Shown here: positions 8,649 to 15,332 of the stretch, one piece after another
Layout of the letters: each line of letters opens with the position of its first letter
Position numbering within the stretch: position 1 is the first letter of the stretch
Source of the DNA: Eubacteriales bacterium
GTDB lineage: Bacteria > Bacillota > Clostridia > Lachnospirales > Lachnospiraceae
Length of the DNA: 64,000 nucleotides
Assembly (NCBI GenBank): GCA_030524455.1
Contig: JAUNGT010000004.1
Location: forward strand, 59,011 to 123,010
Direction: 5' to 3'
Made by a program: the position numbers and the translations under genes
Notes under the pieces: model-generated
The model's input: the letters and a program-made list of their open reading frames with translations, nothing else
The model's database searches: none
Told to the model about the DNA's origin: nothing

Positions 8649-10293
8649 GGCCGCAGGCTTTTTTACGGGCCTGTGGGCTTTTCTCATGCTTACCGCATTT
8701 CCTCTTTACATGCGCGACCGCTATTCCGGAATGGGGGAGGGAAAATTCGGATTTTTCCTGGCGGTAAGCCTGGGCTGCCTGATTCCGGGAGCGCTTCTGG
8801 CAGCCGCAGGATCTGCGGCGTCTGCAGGCTCTGCGGCGGCCACAGGTTCCGCAGCGGCTGCAGGTCCTGCGGTTGCCGGCTCTGCAGCTGCCGGGAGGAC
8901 GACGCTTCGGGGGGCGCTGAGCAGCCTGGATTGGGCGGTGCTTTCCTACCTGGCAGCGTGCGGCCTGTCCTGGCTTTTTGCGGTGGATCGGCAGGCGGCC
9001 TGGACGGGAGTGACGGGCTGGTCCATGGGGCTTCGGAGCCAGCTTTTGTTCGGGCTAAGCTACTTTCTGGTGTCCCGGCACTTTCCGTTGTCCGGGCGCC
9101 TTCCCTGGGAAAAAATTATTTTGGCGGGGCATTTTTTGGCCTCCGGCGCCGTGTTTTTGCTCGGTCTTCTGCATCGCTTTTCCATCGACCCGCTGGGAAT
9201 ATACGAAGGTCTGGACGAGTCGTGGAGACTCCTGTTTTTGTCCACGATCGGGCAGGCCTCCTGGTACTCCAGCTATGTGTGCACGGTGCTGGTGATCGGC
9301 GTGACGCTGTTTTTTGTTCTGGAGGACGGCTGGAAGCGGACGGCGGTGGGCGCATACTGCGCGCTGGGCTTCGGGACGGTGGTGACGCAGAACAGCGACA
9401 GCGCCTTTGCGGCCATGGCGATGCTGCTGTTCGGACTGCTGCTTGTCGCCTGCGACAGCCTGGAGAGGATGGAGCGTTTTTTGGAAACCGTCCTTTTGAT
9501 GCTGGGAAGCTTTCTGGCGGTCGGGCTTTTGCAGACGGCATTTCCGGAGTACGCGGTGGGGCTGGGCGGCGTGTCGGAATTTTTCTCTCAGAGCCTGGCC
9601 GTGTGGGCGCTGTTTTTGGCGGCGTGCGTTGCCTGCATTCTGCTGGAGCTGTACCGCCAGCGACAGGGGAACCGCAGCCGGATTCCAAACGGCAGCCGCC
9701 TGCGCCGGGGCATTGCGGGCACGGCGGCCGTTTGTGCGGCAGGCTATCTTTTGCTGCTTTGGGCGAATACATCGGGGCTTCTGGAACGATGGTTTCATTT
9801 TTCCAGCGAAAATCAGTACCTTCTCTTTGACAAAAACTGGGGAAATTCCAGAGGCTTTTCCTGGAGCTTTACCGTGCGCACCTTCGGGGAGCTGCCCTTT
9901 TTCCGAAAGCTGGTGGGCGTGGGGCCGGATTCCTTCTCCGTCTACTGCTATGCGGATCCGGAGCTTGCCGGGGAGCTGAACCATTTTTTCGGACAAAATC
10001 AGACGCTGACCAACGCGCATAACGAGTTTTTGAATACTCTGTTCTGCCTGGGGATTGCGGGGCTGGTCTGCTTTGCGGCGATGTTTGCGGCGGCGATGCT
10101 GCGTTTTGGGAGGCTTTGGCAAAAGGCGCCCTTTTCGCTGGCCGGGATGCTGGCAGCGATGGTGTATGCGGCCCACAACTTTTTCTGTTACCAGCAGGTT
10201 TGCTGCACGCCGTTTTTGTTTCTGATATTGGGGCTGGCGGAGCGGAAGCTGCGGGCGAAGCTGTTACAAAATACCAGTTTGGGCGACACATAG
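8614..10293 (+). CDS. O-antigen ligase/polymerase-like multi-pass membrane protein
   Basis: The 559-residue protein has about ten to twelve predicted membrane helices and a large extracytoplasmic loop near residues 390-470. The loop holds the Wzy/WaaL-like segment VGVGPDSFSVYCYADPE followed by TNAHNEFLNTLFCLGIAGL; the N-A-H-N-E-x-L-N motif is typical of the O-antigen ligase family (PF04932). In Gram-positive bacteria such proteins are thought to act in cell-surface polysaccharide or glycolipid assembly, but the substrate cannot be read here. Residues ~65-93, between the second and third helices, are an Ala/Gly/Ser tract encoded by tandem repeats. The start lies inside the pseudouridine synthase gene. 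Confidence 0.75.
   Translation: MNWKIKSAYLNRAAGFFTGLWAFLMLTAFPLYMRDRYSGMGEGKFGFFLAVSLGCLIPGALLAAAGSAASAGSAAATGSAAAAGPAVAGSAAAGRTTLRGALSSLDWAVLSYLAACGLSWLFAVDRQAAWTGVTGWSMGLRSQLLFGLSYFLVSRHFPLSGRLPWEKIILAGHFLASGAVFLLGLLHRFSIDPLGIYEGLDESWRLLFLSTIGQASWYSSYVCTVLVIGVTLFFVLEDGWKRTAVGAYCALGFGTVVTQNSDSAFAAMAMLLFGLLLVACDSLERMERFLETVLLMLGSFLAVGLLQTAFPEYAVGLGGVSEFFSQSLAVWALFLAACVACILLELYRQRQGNRSRIPNGSRLRRGIAGTAAVCAAGYLLLLWANTSGLLERWFHFSSENQYLLFDKNWGNSRGFSWSFTVRTFGELPFFRKLVGVGPDSFSVYCYADPELAGELNHFFGQNQTLTNAHNEFLNTLFCLGIAGLVCFAAMFAAAMLRFGRLWQKAPFSLAGMLAAMVYAAHNFFCYQQVCCTPFLFLILGLAERKLRAKLLQNTSLGDT
8806..8892 (+). repeat. 18-bp tandem repeat inside the ligase-like gene
   Basis: Four 18-bp units start at 8806, 8824, 8842 and 8860, and a 15-bp partial unit runs 8878-8892. 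All follow a GCAGGNTCTGCGGC-like pattern and encode the six-residue unit A-G-S-A-A-A with small variations. The repeat keeps the reading frame and forms a flexible linker. Confidence 0.85.
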
Positions 10294-10338
10294 GAATGCG
10301 GAAAGCATCCATACTAACTCTTGAAAAAGGAGGCCGGT

Positions 10339-11400
10339 ATGGGTGTTTTTTTGGAGAAAAACAGAAAAAAGCTGCTGTTTTTTGGGGGGTTTGCCGCCGG
10401 ACTGTTCGCCGCGTTTAAGTACTTGCTTCCGCTTGCGGCGCCGTTTCTTATCGCGTTCCTGGTCGTTTATCTGTGCGATCCGTGGCTGTCGAAAATGCAG
10501 AAAAAAACTCATATCCGAAAGGAGATCCTGCTGGGAGCTTTTTTTCTGTTTCTGGCCGGATTGTTTGCGGCCTGCGTGTGGGGCTTTTTTTCCTGGGGAA
10601 CGGTGCAGGCGGCGGAGCTGGGAGAAAATGCAGAGCTGGTGCAGCGGCGGCTGGACAGGCTGATGGAGGATTGCTGCAGCTTTGCGGAGAGTCGGTTCGG
10701 TCTGGACGCGGCCTATGCGGAGGAGTTGATTTTGGAGCGGGCAGGGCAGGCGGCCCGGCATTTTCGGGAGGAGCTTTTGCCGCGGGCGGCCCGGCAGTCG
10801 CTGGAATACTGCCGGGGACTGCTCTCTGCGGCGGCCTTTCTGGGAGTGGGGCTGATCTCGTCGCTGCTTTTGTGCCGGGATTATCAGGGCATCGTGGAAA
10901 AAATGGAGGAAAGCCCGCTTTTGGAGGCGCTGTGGCAGTATGCCGGGCGGACGGTTTCTTTGATCGGCGGATATGTGAGGGCGCAGACGCTGATCCTTTT
11001 GGCGATCTCGGCCATTGCGGTGGCAGGGCTTCTGATCGGCCGGGTGGGACACGCGGCGGCGCTGGGGCTTCTGGCCGGGCTGTTGGATGCGCTTCCCTTC
11101 ATCGGAACGGGGATCGTGCTGCTCCCCACCGCCCTCTGGCAGCTTTTTTGCGGGAATATCCCCCAGGCGGCGGCCGTGGCCGTCACCTATGTGCTCTGCG
11201 TGACGGCCAGGGAGCTTCTGGAGCCGAAGCTTTTGGGGCGGCAAGTCGGTATTTGCCCGGCGGTGATGCTGCTGGCGGTCTATGCCGGGGTAAAGGTGTT
11301 CGGATTTTGCGGCATTTTTCTGGGGCCGCTGTATGCCGTGCTTCTCCGGGAAGGAGCGCGCCGGATTTTTGGCGGCGCTGACGCGGCCGCCGAAGGATAG
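10339..11400 (+). CDS. AI-2E family transporter (YtvI/PerM-like permease)
   Basis: The 353-residue membrane protein has two N-terminal helices, a central soluble segment (residues ~85-170) and a block of further helices. The C-terminal part carries the family signatures GLLAGLLDALPFIGTGIVLLP and LLEPKLLGRQVGI...YAGVKVFGFCGIFLGPLYAVLL. Members transport varied small solutes or have sporulation roles (YtvI); the substrate is unknown. The start is ATG 10339, 5 nt after AAAGGAGG; an in-frame TTG at 10321 precedes the ribosome binding site. The gene converges on the agr-like regulator gene. Confidence 0.85.
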   Translation: MGVFLEKNRKKLLFFGGFAAGLFAAFKYLLPLAAPFLIAFLVVYLCDPWLSKMQKKTHIRKEILLGAFFLFLAGLFAACVWGFFSWGTVQAAELGENAELVQRRLDRLMEDCCSFAESRFGLDAAYAEELILERAGQAARHFREELLPRAARQSLEYCRGLLSAAAFLGVGLISSLLLCRDYQGIVEKMEESPLLEALWQYAGRTVSLIGGYVRAQTLILLAISAIAVAGLLIGRVGHAAALGLLAGLLDALPFIGTGIVLLPTALWQLFCGNIPQAAAVAVTYVLCVTARELLEPKLLGRQVGICPAVMLLAVYAGVKVFGFCGIFLGPLYAVLLREGARRIFGGADAAAEG

Positions 11401-11403
11401 GAC

Positions 11404-11428
11404 GGGGGCAGGTCAGGCGCTTGCCCCC
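11404..11428. terminator. Hairpin between convergent genes
   Basis: GGGGGCA (11404-11410) pairs with TGCCCCC (11422-11428). The hairpin overlaps the end of the LytTR regulator gene. There is no T-tract, so termination strength is doubtful. Confidence 0.35.
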
Positions 11429-12150
11429 ATCAGCTTTTGCAGCTGGGAAAAGCGCCGCTGGGCGCAGGGGCAGATGGTGCCGTCGTCCAGCTCGATGCGG
11501 CAGGGCCTGCGGTGGAGAGCGCGGATATGAGCGGTGTTTACCAGGCAGCATTTGTGGCAGATAAAAAAGGCCTGATCCAGCTTTTCCAGCGCCTCGTTGA
11601 GCGCGCCGCCGCACTGATAGATGCCCCGCACGGTGTAGACGGTGATCCGGTGAGTCTGGGCGGCGCGGATGCAGAGGATCTCACAAAACGGGACAAAAAG
11701 ATCCTGATCCGGCAGGCGGATGTGGAACCGGCCGTTTGCCGGGCCGGTGCGGCTCTGGCTTTTTTCAAGGATGTTGCGCAGACAGTGCAGGATGCGCAGG
11801 CCGTACTGGGCTTCATCCTTGATGAGAAAATCCAGCGGCTCCACCTGGTAGCGGAAGGCGGTCAGGGCCATTTCGCTGTGGGTCGTGGTGAAAATGATAT
11901 AGGCTCTCGGATCCCTGCGGCGGATCAGGGAGGCCAGCTCGATGCCGTCCATTCCCTCGCCGAGCTGGATATCCAGAAAATAGATCGCGGATTCGGGCTT
12001 GGACGGCATGGCGGAGAGCATCTCCCCGGCGGAGCGGGCCGCGCAGGAGATCTGCATATCGTAGGCCTGTATAAAAATGTATTTTTGGATCATCTCCTGC
12101 AGGATTGCAAGCTGGTCAGGATCGTCCTCGCACAGATAAATCGGAATCAT
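11413..12150 (-). CDS. LytTR-type response regulator, AgrA-like
   Basis: The 245-residue protein has an N-terminal receiver (IYLCEDDPDQ, phospho-Asp in IYFLDIQLGEGMDGIEL, conserved T in IIFTTTH) and a C-terminal LytTR DNA-binding domain of ~100 residues (FHIRLPDQDLFVPFCEILCIRAA ... LDQAFFICHKCCLVNTAHIRAL). This is the AgrA/ComE architecture that binds direct repeats in promoters. The start overlaps the end of the kinase gene by 4 bp. A matching direct repeat lies in the divergent promoter region at 13642-13671. Confidence 0.9.
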   Translation of the reverse strand: MIPIYLCEDDPDQLAILQEMIQKYIFIQAYDMQISCAARSAGEMLSAMPSKPESAIYFLDIQLGEGMDGIELASLIRRRDPRAYIIFTTTHSEMALTAFRYQVEPLDFLIKDEAQYGLRILHCLRNILEKSQSRTGPANGRFHIRLPDQDLFVPFCEILCIRAAQTHRITVYTVRGIYQCGGALNEALEKLDQAFFICHKCCLVNTAHIRALHRRPCRIELDDGTICPCAQRRFSQLQKLMGASA

Positions 12151-13550
12151 ATTGCCCTTCCTTTCTGCCGGTTCTGTCCGGCGCCGTTCTCCCGCGGCAG
12201 CCAGGGAAAAATCCGCTGCCGCTCCGTTTTTTGTGCTTCCTCCGAGAGTTCAAGGATCTGCTTCATCGTACCGTTTTCATAGACGGTGTATTGCTGGACA
12301 CAGGGGACGCTCTCCAACAGGAGCCTGACGGTGGAAAGCCCCAGGCCGCTGTGATTTGCTTTGGTGGAAACGCCTGGTTCGGCCAGCTTTTCGAGAGGAA
12401 AGGCCGGAGGCGGTGAGGAATTTTCAATGTGGAAAAACAACTTTCCGTCCTTTGGAATGATGGCTACATGGACGCGCCGCTCCTTTGTCAGGACGGCGGC
12501 CTCCATGGCATTGTCCAGAAAAATCCCAAGGATCCGCGTTAAGGTCAGCAGATTCATCGGGATCCTCGTGATTTCCTGCCGAAGCTCCAGCGTGACGTTC
12601 AGATCCAGATTCATGGCCTGAATCAGCTTGGTGTAGAGAAGGCCCTTGATTTCCAGCACCTTGATAAAGGAAAGCCTGGAGATCGTCTCGTCCTTGTTGA
12701 GAAGAAGCCTGCGGCTTGGCATGATGCGCCGCTCAAAGTAGTCGCTCAGCCGCGGCATATCGTTCTCCTCGATATAGGCGGACAATGTGGAAAGAATGTT
12801 GATGTAATCGTGTTTGAAACGACGGATTTCCTGATAGTGATTTTCAAGCTGCGTCATGTATTCCGTCAGCTTTTCCTGCTCCTGCGTCTTTAGCTCCAGC
12901 CTTTTGTTGTCCTGCAGCGTGCGGTATAGAACGAGGAAAATCAGGAAATTCGCGGCGGCGAAGGAGAAGATCAGAACGCCGTTGAACAAAAGGATCTCCG
13001 TCGGGTAGCCGTTTAAGCTCCCGAAGATAATGTTGATCAGGAAAATGAAGGAGCAGATGCTCACCTCCAGAAACAATAGCCACTGCATTTTCGGCGGAAT
13101 CACGCCCCGGTCCGTCTCCAGCCTGCGGTGCAGCCGCCTGCCGATGAAAAAGCAGGGCAGGATGCAGAGCGCGGCGTGGAGGAGGGAGAAAAGGAGCGTT
13201 ATAGGGAGAACGGTGTAAATCTTGTTAAAGTCAATGCCTAAAAAGCGCAGAGGAATTGATAAAGCGTAATCGGCAGCAACGCTCCAAATCCAGGTCAGTA
13301 AAAAGAGAATGAGATTTGTTACTCTGTATGTATTTCGGGCGGTTGCGAGGATGAGGGTGCATCCTATCAGAAGAATTGGAGTCCCCCAGTTATTCAGGGG
13401 GAAAGATAGTATAATTACGCAAAAAAGAATATATGCGTAGAGCAATACACGGCGCGAAAGCTTCAAAGGTGGAATCAGGATAAAATGAAGCATAAGTAAA
13501 AAGCTAATTCCGGACAGTGACTGCAAAACGATCATATTCATAACGTTCAA
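12147..13550 (-). CDS. GHKL sensor histidine kinase, AgrC-like
   Basis: The 467-residue protein has six to seven N-terminal membrane helices (residues ~1-215), a coiled-coil linker, and the AgrC-type phosphorylation motif RRFKHDYINIL with the His at residue 247. The GHKL ATPase domain follows (GIFLDNAMEAA and GLGLSTVRLL). The polytopic sensor domain is what one expects of a peptide-pheromone receptor. Together with the adjacent LytTR regulator and the divergent agrB/agrD-like genes it completes a four-gene agr-type circuit. Confidence 0.88.
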   Translation of the reverse strand: MNVMNMIVLQSLSGISFLLMLHFILIPPLKLSRRVLLYAYILFCVIILSFPLNNWGTPILLIGCTLILATARNTYRVTNLILFLLTWIWSVAADYALSIPLRFLGIDFNKIYTVLPITLLFSLLHAALCILPCFFIGRRLHRRLETDRGVIPPKMQWLLFLEVSICSFIFLINIIFGSLNGYPTEILLFNGVLIFSFAAANFLIFLVLYRTLQDNKRLELKTQEQEKLTEYMTQLENHYQEIRRFKHDYINILSTLSAYIEENDMPRLSDYFERRIMPSRRLLLNKDETISRLSFIKVLEIKGLLYTKLIQAMNLDLNVTLELRQEITRIPMNLLTLTRILGIFLDNAMEAAVLTKERRVHVAIIPKDGKLFFHIENSSPPPAFPLEKLAEPGVSTKANHSGLGLSTVRLLLESVPCVQQYTVYENGTMKQILELSEEAQKTERQRIFPWLPRENGAGQNRQKGRAI

Positions 13551-13641
13551 AGCTCCTTTCCTGCGAAAATTTTACCATGCCAATTTTGGAAAGAAAAGTA
13601 AAAGATTCCTTACAAAACACTGCAAATATACACTCCTGCTT

Positions 13642-13708
13642 ACGGTTGAGATGAAAAAAATGTCGCTTGGGAAAAAGTTGGAAGAGCGAAGTGAAAGTGT
13701 GCTATCAT
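13642..13708 (+). promoter_or_regulatory. Candidate LytTR-binding direct repeat and promoter for agrB-agrD
   Basis: ACGGTTGAG (13642-13650) and TCGCTTGGG (13663-13671) match at 6 of 9 positions and start 21 bp apart, the two-turn spacing typical of AgrA-type sites. They sit just upstream of TTGGAA (13678-13683) and TATCAT (13703-13708), spaced 19 bp. A long spacer with an upstream activator site fits an activator-dependent promoter. This is pattern reading only. Confidence 0.4.
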
Positions 13709-13738
13709 ACCTGTATTGCGAATGAGGTGAGAAACAAT

Positions 13739-14335
13739 ATGCTGGAGCGATTGGCAAAAAGGATCTCTCTTTGGTGCTGTAAAGTCCTGGACGAAGAAAA
13801 TGGTCAGAAGGCAGAGGTTCTGCAATATGGTCTGGAGGTATTTCTGGACGGGGTGATAAAGATCATAATCATACTGGGGCTGGGAGCTGTGCTGGGAAAA
13901 TTTTTGGAATTTGCGATATATCTGCTGGGGCTTTGCAGCCTGAGAATCTGGGCGGGCGGCTACCATTTCGGGACGCGCTTAAGATGTCTGCTGGCGATGT
14001 TGGGAATGGGCTTTGCAAGCGTATATGGCGCACAGTTTTTTGCAGGCAGCAGCTTTCTGTGGCCGGGAGTTATTTTTATTGTGGAATGTCTGGTGCTGTA
14101 CGCAGGGGCGCCGGGACAGATGCCGGGGAAGGAAATTCGTGACGGAGAGACAATCCGGAGGAAAAGGCTGGGAGCCTTTGTATGGCTCCTCCTGGAATAC
14201 ATAGCGGTACTGTTGCTCCCCGGTGAAAATTTAAAATGGGTGCTTATTATTTCAATTTTATTTGAAATATGCAGCATAATACCGTGTATGAGCGGAAAAA
14301 AAGAAAGGAGAAAATGTCATGAGCAAAGGAATTGA
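13739..14335 (+). CDS. agrB: AgrB-family peptide-processing membrane protease
   Basis: The 198-residue integral membrane cysteine protease cleaves and normally cyclises the AgrD propeptide. The catalytic pair is visible: in R-I-W-A-G-G-Y-H-F-G-T-R-L-R-C the His (residue 76) and Cys (residue 83) have the same 7-residue spacing as H77/C84 of S. aureus AgrB. About five membrane helices are predicted. I choose the start MLERLAKRI (13739) after GAGGTG; an earlier in-frame start at 13667 would include the promoter. The 3' end overlaps the peptide gene by 17 bp. Confidence 0.9.
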   Translation: MLERLAKRISLWCCKVLDEENGQKAEVLQYGLEVFLDGVIKIIIILGLGAVLGKFLEFAIYLLGLCSLRIWAGGYHFGTRLRCLLAMLGMGFASVYGAQFFAGSSFLWPGVIFIVECLVLYAGAPGQMPGKEIRDGETIRRKRLGAFVWLLLEYIAVLLLPGENLKWVLIISILFEICSIIPCMSGKKERRKCHEQRN

Positions 14336-14474
14336 AAAGCTGGTGGCGAAGGGAATTGAAAAGCTGGCGGAGAAGTCTGCTTTAAATGCAGTTGGGAAGA
14401 AAGTAATCATTATGCTTTACGAGCCCGAAATCCCCGAAGCAGTCAAGAGCTTCATCAACAAAAAAACCAAATAA
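14319..14474 (+). CDS. agrD: AgrD-like signal propeptide without cysteine, 51 residues
   Basis: This small gene overlaps the end of agrB and has GGAG 8 nt before its ATG. The N-terminal part is an amphipathic Lys/Glu helix built from an internal repeat (GIEKLVAK, GIEKLAEK). The C-terminal part, YEPEIPEAVKSF, matches the charged recognition tail of AgrD propeptides (DEVEVPKEL in S. aureus). Aligning on that tail puts the pheromone core at about VGKKVIIML. The residue that should be the ring-forming Cys (or Ser) is Val. The whole peptide has no Cys, and its three Ser (2, 20, 43) are not at that place. Position and tail support an AgrD identity; the mature product is uncertain. Confidence 0.75.
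   Translation: MSKGIEKLVAKGIEKLAEKSALNAVGKKVIIMLYEPEIPEAVKSFINKKTK
14322..14369 (+). repeat. 24-bp tandem duplication inside the propeptide gene
   Basis: Two adjacent 24-bp units share GGAATTGAAAAGCTGG and differ at only a few bases. They encode the duplicated helix repeat K-G-I-E-K-L in the AgrD-like leader. Confidence 0.75.
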
Positions 14475-14487
14475 CGATTTAAAAGAC

Positions 14488-14533
14488 AGAAGCCGTTGCG
14501 TACCGCGTAAAAGCGCCGTGCGCGGCGGCTTCT
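14488..14533 (+). terminator. Stem-loop after the agrB-agrD operon
   Basis: AGAAGCCG (14488-14495) pairs with CGGCTTCT (14526-14533), with further pairing possible inside. It starts 13 bp after the propeptide stop. No T-tract follows, so it may be an attenuator or a weak terminator. Confidence 0.4.
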
Positions 14534-14739
14534 GCCATTCCGGGGGCTACGCCCTGCGGCAATATATTTCGATGGCTTCTGCGGACAGGCGGGCCGTCCC
14601 CTCGCCGCCGGCGCGGTCGATATTTTCCGTCATACTGCCGCCGGCAGTCCGATACTGTCGCAATAACGCAGCGTGAGGGTCAAGCGTTTTTGGAAAAAAT
14701 GAATAAAAAGTTTATTCCAATATTCTTTTTTGATAAAAT
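14534..14739. other. Non-coding stretch after the agr-like locus
   Basis: I find no open frame with a ribosome binding site here. It holds a short palindrome (ACTGCCGCCGGCAGT near 14634) and becomes very AT-rich from about 14690. No function can be assigned. Confidence 0.4.
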
Positions 14740-14780
14740 GATCGTTTGAGAAGAATTTTGATACGCTTGAGAAAATTTTT
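14740..14780. repeat. Two direct repeats of about 20 bp upstream of a non-coding RNA promoter
   Basis: GATCGTTTGAGAAGAATTTT (14740-14759) is followed at once by GATACGCTTGAGAAAATTTT (from 14760). They share 16 of 20 bases and end ~20 bp before the extended -10 at 14799, so they are placed like activator or UP elements. Confidence 0.55.
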
Positions 14781-14798
14781 CCCGTTTGTGCAAAAGTA

Positions 14799-14807
14799 TG
14801 CTATAAT
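14799..14807 (+). promoter_or_regulatory. Extended -10 promoter of the structured RNA
   Basis: TGCTATAAT is a perfect extended -10 element. No good -35 is present, which fits an extended -10 promoter aided by the upstream direct repeats. Confidence 0.6.
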
Positions 14808-14813
14808 TCAGTT

Positions 14814-14990
14814 TGTCGCCGGACGATTCCCGGATGGGTTTGCCGGCGCAGAAGCTTCACGGAGGAGGACCGGGCGGTGTGGGGGATTTTGTGAGTTGAC
14901 GAAGGATAAATATTGTAGCAAGCGGAATTATCCGCCCGGCCATTTTCGGTGAACGCAGGTTTCCCGCAGCTCAATGCTGCGGGAAACTTT
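14814..14990 (+). ncRNA. Stand-alone structured RNA, class not assigned (possibly raiA type)
   Basis: Between an extended -10 promoter and a strong terminator there is no reading frame but much pairing. CGCCGG pairs with CCGGCG (about 14817-14848). CCGGGCGG (from ~14870) pairs with CCGCCCGG (to ~14939). Within that, GGATAA pairs with TTATCC. The 3' end is a terminator hairpin, GTTTCCCGCAGC/GCTGCGGGAAAC with TTTGTT (about 14958-14991). Purine-rich single strands such as CACGGAGGAGGAC and GAGTTGACGAAGG look like conserved RNA cores. At about 180 nt, from one promoter and with no gene before the next promoter, it is likely an independent RNA. raiA RNA is my first guess, at low confidence; 6S RNA seems less likely. 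Confidence 0.55.
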
Positions 14991-15019
14991 GTTACAGGGA
15001 CTTTTTTCGGAATGGGTAG

Positions 15020-15048
15020 TTGACAAAACCGTGAATTTCCCATATCAT
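15020..15048 (+). promoter_or_regulatory. Consensus promoter of the proS T-box transcript
   Basis: TTGACA (15020-15025), a 17-bp spacer, then TATCAT (15043-15048), just before the T-box leader. Confidence 0.75.
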
Positions 15049-15054
15049 CAATAG

Positions 15055-15291
15055 CAGATAAGAGACGTTGAAGAGGAATAGTAGGAGATTGACCGCACTT
15101 CAGAGAGGATCCCGGCGGTGGGAGGGATCCGTGCAGGCGTTTTCCGAACCGGCCCTCGGAGTTGTGCCCCAAGAAGGCAGCGTAAGTCCGGCGTTAACGG
15201 ATGACGAGAGGGCGCGCAGGCGCTAACTTGGGTGGTACCGCCGGATATCCGGTCCCTTGGAGGGATCAGGGTATCTTTTTTTTACCCTTTC
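15055..15291 (+). promoter_or_regulatory. T-box riboswitch controlling proS
   Basis: The leader begins with the stem I signature GAAGAGGAATAGTA and contains the AGAGAGG motif near 15115. It ends with the conserved T-box AACTTGGGTGGTACCG, where TGGT (15233-15236) pairs with the acceptor end of uncharged tRNA. A terminator hairpin (15244-15273) with eight T residues follows. Because proS is the next gene, the leader should sense uncharged tRNA-Pro and permit transcription only when proline charging is low. I could not fix the specifier codon by eye. Confidence 0.92.
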
Positions 15292-15332
15292 ATACAATAT
15301 TTTTATCACAGGATCCATAGGAGGACTAAGAG

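Noticed and set aside
14814..14990. tmRNA, signal-recognition-particle RNA or RNase P RNA
   Set aside because: Length and conserved cores do not fit. No tRNA-like ends, tag frame or GNAR-type loop pattern of those RNAs is seen.
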